A DNA stretch of 64,000 bases from Girardinichthys multiradiatus (taxonomy: Eukaryota; Chordata; Actinopteri; Cyprinodontiformes; Goodeidae), in contig NC_061813.1 of the NCBI RefSeq assembly GCF_021462225.1, positions 21,662,442-21,726,441 on the forward strand. Reading direction: 5' to 3'. The notes below the pieces were generated by a model. The model was not told where the DNA came from and ran no database searches. It saw nothing but the letters and a program-made list of their open reading frames with translations. This document shows positions 1 through 11,769 of this stretch, in pieces (position 1 is the first letter of the stretch; every line of letters starts with the position of its first letter). The position numbers were made by a program, and so were the translations under genes.

Positions 1-762
1 TGTTCCTTAATGGGGCCCAAGAAGACAAAACAAGCTCTGTCCTGTAAGTCTATTGTCAATCATAAAGCATGGCTAAACTTGATTTAATCAAATTTTATTT
101 TAATCATGGGATGAATCTCAGTGATGTCTACCAACCCCATGTGGTTAAACACAGTCTCATCATTAGCAGAAGACATTTGATTTGTCTGCCTAAAATGCAC
201 AGCTTGAAACACAAACAATATTCAGACATTGAGCAAGTTGCTCTTCATGCCGTTTGATCTCATCTTAAAAGTGTCCGCCAATCAGTAATGAAGTTATGGC
301 CGCAGCTTGATAACTCATTCCCATGTTTTAGTGTTTTTCCCACTGATGTCACCAGGGGAGCTTTGAACAAAGAAAAACCGGCACAGCACGGAGTGGAGAC
401 AGACTTTCGGAATGATAGCTTCCCAAAAAATGATTTTAACCCCAACAAGTGTTTATCTGCTGAAACTGAGGCCTCTCTATGTTCTGAATCCTCCTGAATC
501 AGGCTATTAATGGATGCAAACAAACATTGGGGTTTTGTCACTTGTTCAAAAAGAAGGGAAACATTTTATCAGTGGTGACCGAGAATTCTGTATGTCTGCC
601 TCACCCAGCATTGTGAGGATTAATATAAGCTTATTAAAAGACCCGAGGACACAAGTTAGATAGAAGCTTTTTTAAATCCACTTGTTTCAAATATGTTCAT
701 GAAATAAATGTAAATGTTTAAATTTAATTCATAGTGTTTATTTATTAGATTAAAAAAATATA
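1..762. other. intergenic DNA, nothing recognised
   Basis: AT-rich sequence with only short chance reading frames on both strands. I see no splice-bounded coding block, RNA gene or clear repeat before the Tc1 relic that begins at 763. Confidence 0.5.
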
Positions 763-2005
763 AAACCCCAATACAATGAAGTTGGGCTGTTAGGTAAAAC
801 GTAAAGAAAACATAATGCAGTTATTTGCAAATCTTGTTCAACCTATATGCAATTTAAGACACTTTAAAGATATCTAATGCTCAAACTGATAAACTGTTTT
901 TGCAAATATTCACTCATTTTGAATTTGATAATTGCCTCTGGGTCAGCTAGAAAAAAGCTGTCCTAGGGGCAACAAAAGACTGGGAAAATCAGGTGAACAG
1001 GTTAAATGGAAAGAAATAGATGAGTATCTTGATTTAGTATAAAAAGAGCATTCCCAAAAGGCTCAGTTATTCACAAGCAAGGATGGGATGAGGTTCACCA
1101 CTTTATGAACAACTGCATGAGCAAATAGTCCAGCAGTTTAAGAACAATGCTTCTCAATGTCCAATTCCAAGGAATTTAGAGATTTTATCATCTACAGTCC
1201 ATACTATCATCAAAAGATTCAGAGAATCTGGAAAAATCTCTGTGCGTAAGCAGCAAGGTCGAAAACCAACAATGAATTCCCTGTGACCTTCGATCCCTCA
1301 GGAGGTGCTGCATTGAAAACAAACATCATTCTGTAAAGGATATTTCCACGTGGGCTCAAGAACACTTCAAAAAACCATTGTCAGGTAACACAGTACGTCT
1401 CTACATCTACAAGTGCAAGTGAAAACACTACAATGCAAAATGAAAGCCATATATCAACGCCCAGAAACGCCGCCATCTTCTCTGGGCCTGAGGTCATCTG
1501 AGATGGACTGACCCAAGTGGAAAAGTGTGCTGTGGTCTTACAAGTCCACATTTCAAATTGTTTTTGGAAATCATGGACGCCGTGTTCCCTGGGTAACGAA
1601 GAAAAGGACTATCCAGATTATCAGCTTAAAGTTCAAAAGCCAGCATAGTGCCCATAGTATGGGTAACTTGCACATCTGTGAAGGCACCATTAACGCTGAT
1701 AGGTACATACAGGTTTTGACGCAACTTGCTGCCATCCAAGCAACGTCTTTTTCAGAGACATCCCTGCTTATTTCAGCAAGACAATCCCAAGCCACATTCT
1801 GCGTGTGTTACAACAGCTTTTTTAGAAGCTGGGACTGGTGCAATTATCAAATTCAAAAGAATAAGGTTCATTAGTTTGAAAATTAAATATCTTGTCTTTG
1901 CAGTGTTTTTAATTGCATAATTGGTTGAACGGGATTTGGAAATAATTGAATTCTGTTTTTATTTATGTTTTTCACAACGTCCAAACGTCCTCGGAATTGG
2001 GGTTG
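763..2005 (+). mobile_element. Tc1/mariner-like transposon relic with TA borders
   Basis: The left end (from about 763, AACCCCAAT then GAAGTTGGG) and the right end (GGAATTGGGGTTG, ending 2005) are imperfect inverted repeats. Both are flanked by TA (761-762 and 2006-2007), the Tc1/mariner target duplication. Plus-strand remnants of transposase lie inside: a helix-turn-helix-like block near 1090-1280 and the DDE-domain motif FQQDNPKPH near 1770-1800. The frame is broken by several stops and shifts, so the copy is dead. It is about 1.24 kb. The subfamily was recognised by eye and is less certain than the class. Confidence 0.75.
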
Positions 2006-2149
2006 TAATTTTATATTTCATTATATTATATGATATTGTCATCCATGAATGTGTTTTACTAAACAAATGTCTGATTAGTGTGGGGTGCATATGTGTTGGG
2101 TCCCTTTTACTCTACTCCAAATAAAATCTAGTGCCACCAAATGACTTCA

Positions 2150-2600
2150 TACTTTGAGGATGCTTTTCTTTAACATGAACAGGGAAGTTGAATGGAGAAA
2201 GATGAATTTAACTAAATACAAGGCAATCTTGCAGTGGCTGCAAAAGATTTGAGATTGGGTAAAAGGTTAATCTACAAGCAAAACAACAACCCTTAAAAAT
2301 ACAGCCAGAGCATCAATATAATGGTTTAGATAAAGAATATTTATCTGTTAGAATGGCCCAATTAAAGTCCAGACCTAAACCCAATTGACTTGAACATGTA
2401 TCCTCACGGATACTGTCCAATCAATCTTACCAAGCTTGAGCTGTTTTGCAAAGAAGAATGGGCAAACATTTCAGTTACTACCCCAAAGGATAGAAAGTCT
2501 TCCCTCACAGTGGTGGCTAATAAATAAACACTTAAAATTTGAAGCTTTTAGAAGGAAATAAATTAAATACCTTTTTTGAACTATAAGCTTATGTTATAGC
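2150..2600 (+). mobile_element. Tc1-like transposase C-terminal fragment
   Basis: The plus strand around 2350-2470 reads as degraded Tc1 transposase C-terminus. 'Gaatggcccaattaaagtcc' followed by 'gacctaaacccaattga' corresponds to the family motif [11 protein letters not shown], and 'caaagaagaatgggca' to CKEEWA. Stops interrupt every frame. It belongs to the same relic family found repeatedly in the rotatin introns. Confidence 0.6.
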
Positions 2601-4560
2601 CGCTCTCTAAATTATCACTCATGTTTTTGGAACTGTTGTCACAGACATGCACATAGACATTTATCCTAGATTTATAGAAATTAGAAAGATTAACTCTTTC
2701 GTTTAGATTTAAATCGAAGAGCAGATTTTCTGTTTTTTGAGAAAGTTAAATATTATTTCACTCCCACCAGCAAAGGCATAAATCAGCTCTCTGTGCCACA
2801 TCAGATTTTTAGCTTTTCAGCCTTTGAAATCATTTAGCATAATATCAAATGACTCAAATGATAAATTCTTCCTTGGGTTCTTGATTTTAATATCTAGACT
2901 TTTTGCAGTAATACTATTTCATGTGAAAAAAATGTATAAAACAAACTGCGCCCTAACAACAGTCTCTTCTTTCTGAATCATACTAGATCACTAATGCAAT
3001 AATGATCCCAAATATGTGTTTATTAGACAGGGGGGTTTTTTGTAAAAAGAAGTGTGCATTCAATGCTTCAGCAAAGAAAATGTCAAAAGGCATGTATATC
3101 TAGGTAATATCAAGTAATGTAGATGTTTATTTTATGGCTTATTGCCTGATTTTATGTGATCTTCACGATTTCATTTTGCAGGCTTTCATTTCCATAAAGC
3201 CAGCTTGTGCCTACAGCCTTTATTCGGGAAGGTCTTTTAAATTTGCATTCACGAAACATCAAGATTGCTTTCTAACTATCTGCAAGTGTTTCCCACAGTA
3301 GCAGAAACTTGAACTCTGAAATGAAACATTGGTTCCCTAATTAGTGTCACCATGGTTTTAGAAGTGGAATGTGTTTACCGCTGCCGGTCTAATTTGGTCC
3401 ATATACCGAACATTATATTGTTTTTTCCGCGCTGTCAAGTGCATGGCAGTCCTTCCCCAACCTGCTTAGTAGCTACTCGCAGACAGGTTCCATGCAAAGA
3501 CTCTAATTACCAGGCCCTATTAGGGTTGATCAAGCTGCATCTTCTTGATGTGTCGGCACAGGAAGGGTGGGCTTGTCGAGTGGGGGAGGAAGGAGGGGCT
3601 GCAGCTATTAGATATAGCACCAAGGACAGTGAGAATTACTGGATGCAGTGTTTGTACAAGCTAAATTACACCTAACAAACAAACTTTAGTGTGGTTGATA
3701 TTTGTCGCTGGAGTGTAAAAAGCAAGTAAATATGCAGCTCTGGGAATAACCCAGCATTTCTTATCATGACAGGGTAAACAGATCAAATAGTTTTTAATAT
3801 CTGGACTGTTTAAACTTTTTGTAAAAGAAAAATAAATGTGTAACTGAAAAGGGATTTCTCATGACATATGAGGGCCTAGGAACAATCTTTTTCACCTGAA
3901 AATTCTAAATAACAAGTCAAGATGAATGCTGTACACAAGGAGTGGGCCACACCATTTAATGAGATACCACTCAAAGTAGGGAAGCTCCAAGTGTTTCATC
4001 TTAATTTCAAATGAACGCTGCATCAGCCATAAATTATTCGCAAAATATGTCTGCACTTGCTTCAGTTTGGCTGAGGTCTTTGACTTGACTACTTTGCTGG
4101 CGGAGGGTTTGTCAGAGTGGAGTTGTTGGTGGGGGAGGTGGGCCCCTATGCCCACCTTCATATCCTCAACACTCCCAGCTGAGCAGAAGTCAGGTTCTGC
4201 AAGCATGTCAAATATAGAGGTTTTTTTTTTTTCAAACCAAAGAAAAATGACTCCATTGAAGTGCTTCATGAATTGTGACACTAGTTGTTGAACAGGTGTT
4301 TTTTTTTGGAGGTGGTAAACACGTTTTTATTTTTAAAATATTCTGTTTGGGAGATTTGATTATGTTGCCTTTACAAAAAATTTGCAAAAATGTTCTTTTA
4401 AAAAAAGCTTTAGCAGTAATAATTACACTCTTGCTCATTGAAGATGTTCTTACACCAATAAACAAATGTTTAAAATAGATGTAAGAATTTGCATACATTT
4501 TATTTGTGTTCAATTATAGCTAATTGAATTTTATCTGGTTTGTCCTCCCATTTAAAAAGA
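2600..4560. other. intergenic DNA, nothing recognised
   Basis: AT-rich DNA. The longest frame (3352-3675, plus, 107 codons) has no recognisable domain and no splice or codon pattern to support it. Homopolymer T runs occur near 4220 and 4303. No repeat class was recognised. Confidence 0.4.
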
Positions 4561-4875
4561 AGCATCCATTGTCTATTGTCTATACTTGCTTGGTGCCTAT
4601 CTCCAGTGGTCATTAAGAGAGAGGCCATGTACACCCTGGAGAGGTCACCAGTCTATCACAGGGCAACACAGAGACATATATAATAAACAACATATATAAT
4701 AAACAACCATGGTCACGTACACTCTTACATCAGGGCAATGTAGAGTAACTAGTCAACCTAACAGTCATGTTTTTAGACTGTGGGAAGAAGCCTGGAGAGA
4801 ACCCAAGCATGCACTGGGAGAACATGTAAACTCCTTGCAGAAAGACTTGAGTGCAGGACCTTCTTGCTTCAAGGC
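4560..4875 (-). repeat. dispersed fish repeat resembling an L2-type LINE 3' end
   Basis: Read on the minus strand, the segment near 4590-4665 ends with a 'gactggtgacctctccaggg' block and a 'ctggagataggcacca' block. The second block is also in the repeat at 13897-14030. The plus-strand part at 4770-4850 (gtgggaagaagcctggagag, then gaacatgtaaactccttgca) is another very common fish interspersed motif. The class is inferred from remembered fish repeats and is uncertain. Confidence 0.45.
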
Positions 4876-5499
4876 AGCAGTGCTAATCATGCAAAAAATA
4901 ACTGTTTTTTGACAAAAACATAAGACATTAAATATATTCTATTAAGGTGGCATGTTAACATCTTTACTTTGACTTTAGCATTAGTGCTATTGCTAAACTG
5001 CTGTAGTTAAAACTGAATACTAGCTTACATTTGTTGCTCCAGCACAAAAACTTTTTTAGCTGCAAGTCTAATAAAAGTTCTGTTGCTAAAACTAAAACTC
5101 AAAACTGTTACTATTTTTGGCATATTCATTCTTTATTAATACCATCCATGTAAACTCTCCAGTGTTTTTGTTAACAATAGAGAAGGATCTATTATTTCTT
5201 TTTTTCCCTTGGGAAGGACAGAATGATCCAAAGGTTTAGCATAGGGAAAAGATAAGTTTGTTTTTTTTAATCCCTGTTTATTTTTACATTGTTACTTTAG
5301 TATTTGTCTCCAAGGGATCTTTTTTTAATGATTTTTCTATCTCTGTGTAATTAATTACATATGTAAAAACTGTTAATGAAGATATTTGATACTGAGTTTT
5401 AAATCATCTAAACATGCTTTTTACATCTTGTCTTGACATGTATTTCATGTAGCCTAAGATATATATTGGGTCTCAAAGTTGATCATGTAGGCTAAATCA

Positions 5500-6016
5500 T
5501 TGTATTGTGTAACGATGAAGCAACTCAACCAGAACCCAAAACGCAGCCAGACAAGAGAATGGTTAACCAAAAGTTTTAATATAAAAAAATAATAATAATA
5601 ATTGGGTAGAAGAGGTTCCACTGAAGCGGTCAGACAGGAAGGACAGGAATGGAGGTTTATCAGGGAACTGAAATCCAGCCGGGGAGGAAGGGGAAGTGGA
5701 CAACAGGAGGTCTTGGGGGTTCCAGGAACAAACAGGGGACAGAGAATATTTCCACCAACCAGATGCAGAAGCAGGAGACAATCCAAGGTAAAGCACTGGA
5801 GGGTTTCAGGCAGGGGTAGTCCAGTAATCCAGAGACAGAGTCAGAGACAGGCAGGTTTCAGCAACGTGAGGTCAGGATTTTTCCGAACAGCAGAAGGACT
5901 AGGCAGAAATCTGTGGTCAAAAAACAGGCAGGATCAGATAACCAGAAAAAACTCTTGAAACATGAATCAAGGCTTGAAAGCTGTGACAGAGGCAACAGAT
6001 AATCACACACTGAGCT
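5500..6016. repeat. unclassified interspersed repeat, left part, split by the I-type LINE
   Basis: The G/A-rich, C-poor segment from about 5510 to 6016 continues in kind after the LINE (11351-11460), and the 9-bp sequence CACTGAGCT occurs at both junctions. The two flanks therefore look like one older repeat into which the LINE inserted. The class was not recognised. The short frames it contains resemble no known protein. Confidence 0.4.
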
Positions 6017-6114
6017 TCTTCTTCTTCGTGTTGGTTTGATTGGCGGTTGGCAACAAACGTTTAGTAGTATTACCGCCACTTACTGGTATGGAGTGTGGTT
6101 CGTGTCGGTCTATC

Positions 6115-6170
6115 TATTTATATATATATATATATTTAATTCTACAAATTAAATAAATAAATATATCTTA
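6115..6170. repeat. AT-rich TA microsatellite in the LINE 3' UTR
   Basis: Runs of TATATATA (about 6118-6135) and AAATAAATAAAT lie in the AT-rich 3' UTR of the LINE. Confidence 0.7.
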
Positions 6171-6264
6171 CCTATATGTATATATACAAATAGACATACT
6201 TACACATTACATTGTATTCTACCCTTCTATATCCTCCATACTTTCACAATTTTATCTACTATAA

Positions 6265-7329
6265 TCAAATTCTATGAAATAATTTTGTTTTCTTTAAAAA
6301 ACGAATCACTATTTGTATATATTTACTCCCTAAATTCTTCCTCAAAATATCTAATAAATGAACCTTTTCCTTAATACCTTCAAACTCTCTTCTCATATAT
6401 CTTCTTTCTCTTTCATATTTATGACATTCTAATATAACATGTTCTATTGTTTCATATGTTCCACAGTAATCACATTTACCAGTATCATGCTTTTGAATTT
6501 TAAAAAGTGTATAATTAAGTCCTGTATGCCCAAATCTCAACCTTGTTATCACTCTTTCCTCCTTTCTATTTCGTCTTCCATTTCTTCTTTCTCCTACTAT
6601 CTTCTGAATTTTATAAAACCATCTTCCTGTTTTTCCTTCATCCCACCTTTTTTGCCATTTTTCCATCAGCTTTCCTTGAACAATACTCTTTCCCTCAGAT
6701 TTACTTGTTTTAACTATAAAACTAATAGGATTTTGAATTATCCTCTTTGCTATTTTATCTGCCCTCTCGTTTCCTTCTACTCCAATATGTGCTGGAACCC
6801 ACACAAATATAACTATCAAGCCCATTTTTTGTATTCTGTATAATGTATGAAATATTTCTAATAAAATGTCCATCCTACTATCTGATTGATTATATTTTAA
6901 ACTTAAGAATGCAGAGCTTGAATCTGAGCAAATGACTGTTTTTAATGGTTTTATGTCTTCTACCCATTGTAAAGCTAATAATATAGCCAATATTTCTCCT
7001 GTGTATACTGATAAGCCGTCTGTAATTCGTTTTCCTATTTTTAGATTGAATTCTGGTACTACAAAAGCTATTCCTACTTTTCCATTTATTTTTGATGCAT
7101 CTGTATATATTTGAATATATCTATAATAATTATTTAAATGTATCTGTACTGAATAACTATCTACTATGGAAGATTTATCTTGCTTCTTTTCCATTATTGA
7201 CATATCTACTGTTGCTTCTGGTAGAATCCATGGTGGTATAATTGATATTGGTGATGTTTGACTAATTTCTAAATCAATCATTTTAAATTCTTTTACTTTA
7301 TTTTCAATTGTCCATCCAAAACTCTTCAT
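6265..7329 (-). pseudogene. LINE ORF2, C-terminal part: RNase H and zinc-finger-like tail
   Basis: A 354-codon frame continues ORF2 after a frameshift. RNase H residues are visible in order: IYTDASKI (Asp), YTGEILAILLAL (Glu), CSDSSSAF (Asp), and VPAHIGVEGNERADKIAK (His and the last Asp). The C-terminal ~60 residues hold CDYCGTYETIEHVILEC, a CCHC-like finger typical of ORF2 tails. RNase H after the RT is what assigns the element to the I supergroup. The catalytic residues all look intact. Confidence 0.85.
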
Positions 7330-8609
7330 TTCTTTCTTTTCTTTTTCCCCAACATGGATTTAAAATTTCCCAAATTGGATGATCCAAGTTATTACCTTGT
7401 AAATTTAACCAATAATTTATTTCTAGTTTTATTCTTCTTAACTCTAACGGCATTTCTCCCATTTCTATTTCTATTGCTGCTGTTGGTGTAGTTTTAAATG
7501 CTCCAGTACATAATCTTAATGCCTGATGTTGGATAATATCTAATTTAACCAGATGTGTTTTAGCTGCTGAACCGTAAACTATACAACCAAAGTCTATGTT
7601 AGATCTTATCATTCCTGTGTAAATCTGTTTTAGTGATTTCCTATCTGCTCCCCAGTCACTGCCAGCCAAGCATCTCATTTAAAATTTTCTTACATTTATC
7701 AACAACTTTTTGAATATGTATATTCCATTTTAGTTTTTCATCAAACCATAATCCTAAATATTTTATATACTTTATTTGCTCTAATTCTTAGTTATATAAT
7801 TTTAATTTTATTTCCTTGTTTATTTTTTTCTGATTAAATATCATTACTTTGGTTTTTTCAACTGAAAAGTTTAATCCCCATTGTAACGCCCATTTCTCTA
7901 TTTCAATAATAACCTCTTGTAATTTCTTTACAATGAAATCTACATTTTTTCCTCTTTTCCAAACAGCTCCATCGTCTGCAAAAAGTGAACATCCCATTAC
8001 TTTTCCAATATCTTTAAATACATCATTTATCATAATTGAAAACAATAACGGACTTATAATACTCCCCTGTGGAGTTCCATTTTCTACTATATATTTTCCT
8101 GAGATCACTTCCCCAATTCTAACTTGTATTTTCCTATTTGTTAAAAAGTCTTTGATCCATTTAAATATTGTCCCTTTAATGCCCAGTATTTGTAATTTAA
8201 TTAATAATCCTTCCACCCACATCATATCATATGCTTTTTCTATATCAAAAAATACTGCCACTACACTTTCTTTATTTACCTGTGCTCTTCTAATTTCATG
8301 CTTTAAGCATAGCATTGGATCATTAGTACTCCTCCCTTTTCTAAAACCACTTTGATACTTTGACATATATCCTTTATTATTTAAATAATATACTAGTCTA
8401 CTATTAATCATTTTTTCCATTATTTTACATAGATTTGATGTTAAGGCTATTGGTCTATAATTTCCTGGATTTGATTTATCTTTTCCTGGTTTAGCTATTG
8501 GTACTATAATTGATTCCTTCCAGCTCAGTGGTAATTTTCCCTCCTCCCATATTTTAAGATATAATTGTAATATTATATCTTTCGATTTTCCACCAAGTTG
8601 CCTTATCAT
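7304..8609 (-). pseudogene. LINE ORF2, central part: reverse transcriptase
   Basis: Minus-strand frames 8609-7788 and 7678-7304 together cover the reverse transcriptase. Visible motifs are NYRPIALTSNLCKIMEK, YQSGFRKGRSTND, FFDIEKAYDMMW (first catalytic Asp), NGTPQGSIISPLLF and the active-site variant FADD in SLFADDGAVW. An in-frame TAA after KLKLYN (7788-7790) interrupts the first block. The conserved text resumes (KYLGLWFDEKLKW), then shifts frame near 7680. A last shift near 7320 separates it from the RNase H part. This enzyme copies the element RNA at the nicked target. Confidence 0.85.
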
Positions 8610-8695
8610 TCTGTACCAAATTTGATCTTTACCTGGTGCTGTATTTTTTGTCTTCCTAAGTGCATAATTTAATTCAGCTTTTGTAAACTCAACAT

Positions 8696-9988
8696 TTAAC
8701 AGATTGTTTCTTCAACACTCTGTAATACATCTTTATATATAAGTTTTGTATTTTCTCTTCCTTTTCTTCCCTCTTCACTAATATTATTTGAACTGTTAAT
8801 TTTACCTAATATTCTTGCCAATATTTCAACTTTATCTTCATCTTTTACTATATTTATATTATTTATTTTTAATATAGGATATTCAAACTCTCTCTTTATG
8901 CTATTCATTCTTTTAATTATTTTCCAAATTTTTTCTATTTTTGTTTCTTTCCCTATTGTGCTACAGAAATTTCTCCAATATTCTCTTTTTACCTTCTTAA
9001 TAGTTCTTACTATTGCTTGCTTTCTTTTATAATCAATTAAATTCTTATAAATTGGATTTCCTTTTAGTACCTTAAATGCTTTATTTCTTAACTTTATTGC
9101 TTCTTTACATTCATTTGTCCACCATGGTACCATTTTCTTATTACTTTTACACCCTGCATTCTTTATAGAATTATCTGCTGCTTCCATGATTATCATACAA
9201 ATTTTTAAATTTACAACATTTATATCCATTCTCATATCTACTTTCTCTAAGTTTATTTGACTCAAGTATCTAAATTTAGTCCAGTCTGCCTTATTAAAAT
9301 TTTGTTTTTTATTGACATTTATATTCCTATTATTTAAAGTTAATCCTACTCTTATTGTAATGGGATAATGATCACTACCTATTGTTGATTTTTTATCAAT
9401 GCCCCACTCACAACTACCAGCTAAACCATTTGAAACCATTGTTAAATCAATAACTGATTCCATCCCTGTTCTTACATTGATTCTTGTTCCCCTCCCATCA
9501 TTAATACATACTAGATTTTTTATTTCCATTAATTCTTCTATAACTTGTCCATTTTTATCATTACAATTACCCCACAATGTACTATTTGCATTAAAATCTC
9601 CACACCAAATTACTTTCCCTTCCAAATATTCATTTAACTCCTCCATTATTTCAATTGACAATGTTTTACATGGATTATAAAAATTTATTATTTTAAATTT
9701 ACCTTCTTGTTCCCATATCGCAATTACTATATATTCAAGTTCTTTCCCTTTCCCTAATACCTGATATTGTATCCCTTGCTTAATAAATATTCCACATCCT
9801 CCTCCACTTCCCTCCTGTCGATCTCTTCTTACACCATCATATCCTTTTATCACAAAATCCAATGTTGTTTTTAACCATGTTTCCTGAACACAAATAATTT
9901 CTGGTTGTTCTTCAAGACTATCAATATAACCTTTAAGTTCTTGTCCGTTAGCGATTAAACTTCTTGCATTCCATTGTAATATTAACAT
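8696..9988 (-). pseudogene. LINE ORF2, N-terminal part: AP-like endonuclease
   Basis: A 430-codon open frame starts ORF2. Its first ~220 residues form an exonuclease-endonuclease-phosphatase fold: LQWNARSL near residue 4 (Asn), VQETWL near 35 (catalytic Glu), WCGDFNAN near 130 and GSDHYPI near 205 (Asp-His pair). The endonuclease nicks target DNA to prime reverse transcription. The rest is the linker before the RT. The frame stops at 8696, yet the conserved continuation (LNVEFTKAELNYAL, then APGKDQIWYQM) follows at once in another frame, so a small frameshift near 8700 truncates it. Confidence 0.85.
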
Positions 9989-11184
9989 GTACTTTCACCA
10001 GATGTTCCTTGTCTCCCATCTATCTCCAACTTTTTATTTATGTTCTCCCACGATCCCTCCTTAAACCCCAAAAACCTTTCAGCTCCTCTCACTATTATTT
10101 TAATCTTCTCAGTTTTATGCTTGGCTTGGTCAGTACAGTTGATAACATATGCTACGAATAATATTAGTTTTTCTACTGATATTGTAACATTTTCTTCTGA
10201 CTGTACTTTGCTTTGCTGTGGAATTTGATTTGCTATTTGTTCAATCTTTCTTGTTTTCTGTTCCTTCACATTTTTAACTGCTTCTGCATAGCTTATGTTT
10301 TTAGTCATTTTAATCTGTATGATTTCTTTTGCCTTCTTCCTTACTTCACATCCTCCATACTTAACTCTATGTTGCCCTCCACAGTTACAACATTTTTCTT
10401 GTACTTCTTCTTTACATTCTTCAAACTTGTGATCTTCACCACATTTAGGACATCTCTGCTTCCCTTTACAAACTGCTGCTATGTGTCCATACCTTTGACA
10501 TTTGAAACAACGAAGTGGTGGAGGGATATAAGGTCTAACCTGAAAGCTAAGATAACCTATTTTGATGTTTTGTGGCAACTCTTTTTCGTAAAATTCAATG
10601 AAGATTGACATACTTCCTACTTTTTCTCCATTTATTGTTTTTGACAATCTCTTCAAGTTATTCACTTTTGCACCAATAATACTTCTCTTAATTTTATCAA
10701 GATCTTCATCTAGAGGGATCCCATAAATCACTCCTCTAATTTTTTTATTTTCTCCCATGATTTTTTTCTCCAACACCGTTTTCTTGCAGATATTATCCAC
10801 CTTTAAAGCCTTGTTCTTTTGTTCTTCATTTTTACAAACTACCAATAAGTTTCCATCTCTCAAAATCTTTACCATTTCAACATCTCCAATTTTCTTTTTT
10901 ATCTCTCTTGACAACACAATGGGGCTGATGTTATCCTGTTCTTCCTCGTTCTTAAGTTTCAATATTATTTTAAATTCCTCCCTCATAACTTTCCTCCTAA
11001 CTATCCTTTCTTCTTCTGAACTGCTTCCTTCCAATTCTCGCTTGCTACCTTGGATATCACCAATTCCCTTTCCTTCATCTATTTTATTTCTTCCACGTCC
11101 TTTCCCTCTTCCTCTCCCAGCTGGCGTCCACCCTTCAAAATCCATGTCTTCCTCATTTCCTGTCTCCATTTCCAACCGAACCAT
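9982..11184 (-). CDS. LINE ORF1 protein with CCHC zinc knuckles
   Basis: An open frame of 400 codons encodes the RNA-binding ORF1 protein of the I-type LINE. The N-terminal ~60 residues are charged and Gly/Arg-rich (GRGRGKGRGR). Residues ~75-210 are a Lys-rich region without a motif I can name. At about residues 230-280 there are gag-like knuckles: CFKCQRYGHIAAVC, then CPKCGEDHKFEEC, then CCNCGGQHRVKYGGC. In this superfamily ORF1 packages the element RNA into ribonucleoprotein. The frame is intact and overlaps the start of ORF2 by a few bases, the usual ORF1/ORF2 junction. Confidence 0.85.
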   Translation of the reverse strand: MVRLEMETGNEEDMDFEGWTPAGRGRGKGRGRNKIDEGKGIGDIQGSKRELEGSSSEEERIVRRKVMREEFKIILKLKNEEEQDNISPIVLSREIKKKIGDVEMVKILRDGNLLVVCKNEEQKNKALKVDNICKKTVLEKKIMGENKKIRGVIYGIPLDEDLDKIKRSIIGAKVNNLKRLSKTINGEKVGSMSIFIEFYEKELPQNIKIGYLSFQVRPYIPPPLRCFKCQRYGHIAAVCKGKQRCPKCGEDHKFEECKEEVQEKCCNCGGQHRVKYGGCEVRKKAKEIIQIKMTKNISYAEAVKNVKEQKTRKIEQIANQIPQQSKVQSEENVTISVEKLILFVAYVINCTDQAKHKTEKIKIIVRGAERFLGFKEGSWENINKKLEIDGRQGTSGESTC

Positions 11185-11350
11185 TCACATACCAGTTTAT
11201 GCCCAAAGCCACCTTTTCCGAATCCGATATATTTCTATTTTTGTTTTTCCCGCGCCGCACCAAAACCGTTCTTCTTCGACGTAGTCTCACCACCGACAAC
11301 CACCGTCTCTCTCAAGACCCCAGCCGCCGGCGAACTCCAGCCCACGCACG

Positions 11351-11460
11351 CACTGAGCTGGTGACGAGCAGCTGATTAAATAGGAGCAGCCCAGTGCAGG
11401 TGAAGGCAATGAGTAATCAGCACAGTCAAGGTGGAGCTGAAGGGCTGGAATCATGACAGT
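11351..11460. repeat. right part of the repeat split by the I-type LINE
   Basis: This continues the sequence of 5500-6016 after the LINE and begins with the second copy of CACTGAGCT. Its composition matches the left part. Class unknown. Confidence 0.35.
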
Positions 11461-11687
11461 ATTGGGAGAATTGGGAGAATATTTCATAGGTGAAATTGGC
11501 TAAAAACCCAGGATCAGCTAAAAAGATTTGGCTGCAGCTTGCACAAATGTTACAAAATATTACCCCAAAATATTACACCAAACGTCTTTCCCAAATAGTA
11601 TTAAAGGTTGCAGTGTTATAAATATATAGGCAGTTAACTACATGACACTTAATGCTCTAACATAAGACCAATAAATGACTTGTAAGT

Positions 11688-11769
11688 AGAACAAATGCTG
11701 GGCTATTGGAGTATGCTGCTGCAGAATGGGGAGCAAACATAATTACGTCCACTCAGTTTTGTCGAATAT
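11688..11769. repeat. 82-bp direct repeat, left copy (target-site duplication)
   Basis: Identical base for base with 12565-12646. It directly precedes the 3' tail of the Rex3 insertion and is read as one copy of an exceptionally long target-site duplication. Confidence 0.9.

Larger units (their letters stand above)
6017..11350 (-). mobile_element. nearly full-length I-type LINE (ORF1, ORF2, 3' GAA tail)
   Basis: A non-LTR retrotransposon of about 5.3 kb lies on the minus strand. CACTGAGCT is duplicated at its borders (6008-6016 and 11351-11359), consistent with a target-site duplication. In coding order it has a 5' UTR, a zinc-knuckle ORF1 (11184-9982), an ORF2 with endonuclease, reverse transcriptase and RNase H, an AT-rich 3' UTR and a short GAAGAAGAA tail at 6017-6026. 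An RNase H after the RT places it in the I supergroup (I/Nimb-like), as known in fish. ORF2 has a few frameshifts and one in-frame stop, so this copy is probably inactive but young. Confidence 0.88.

Noticed and set aside
3352..3675. 107-codon plus-strand frame as a possible gene
   Set aside because: There is no recognisable domain, no conserved pattern and no supporting splice or promoter signals. The length is within chance.
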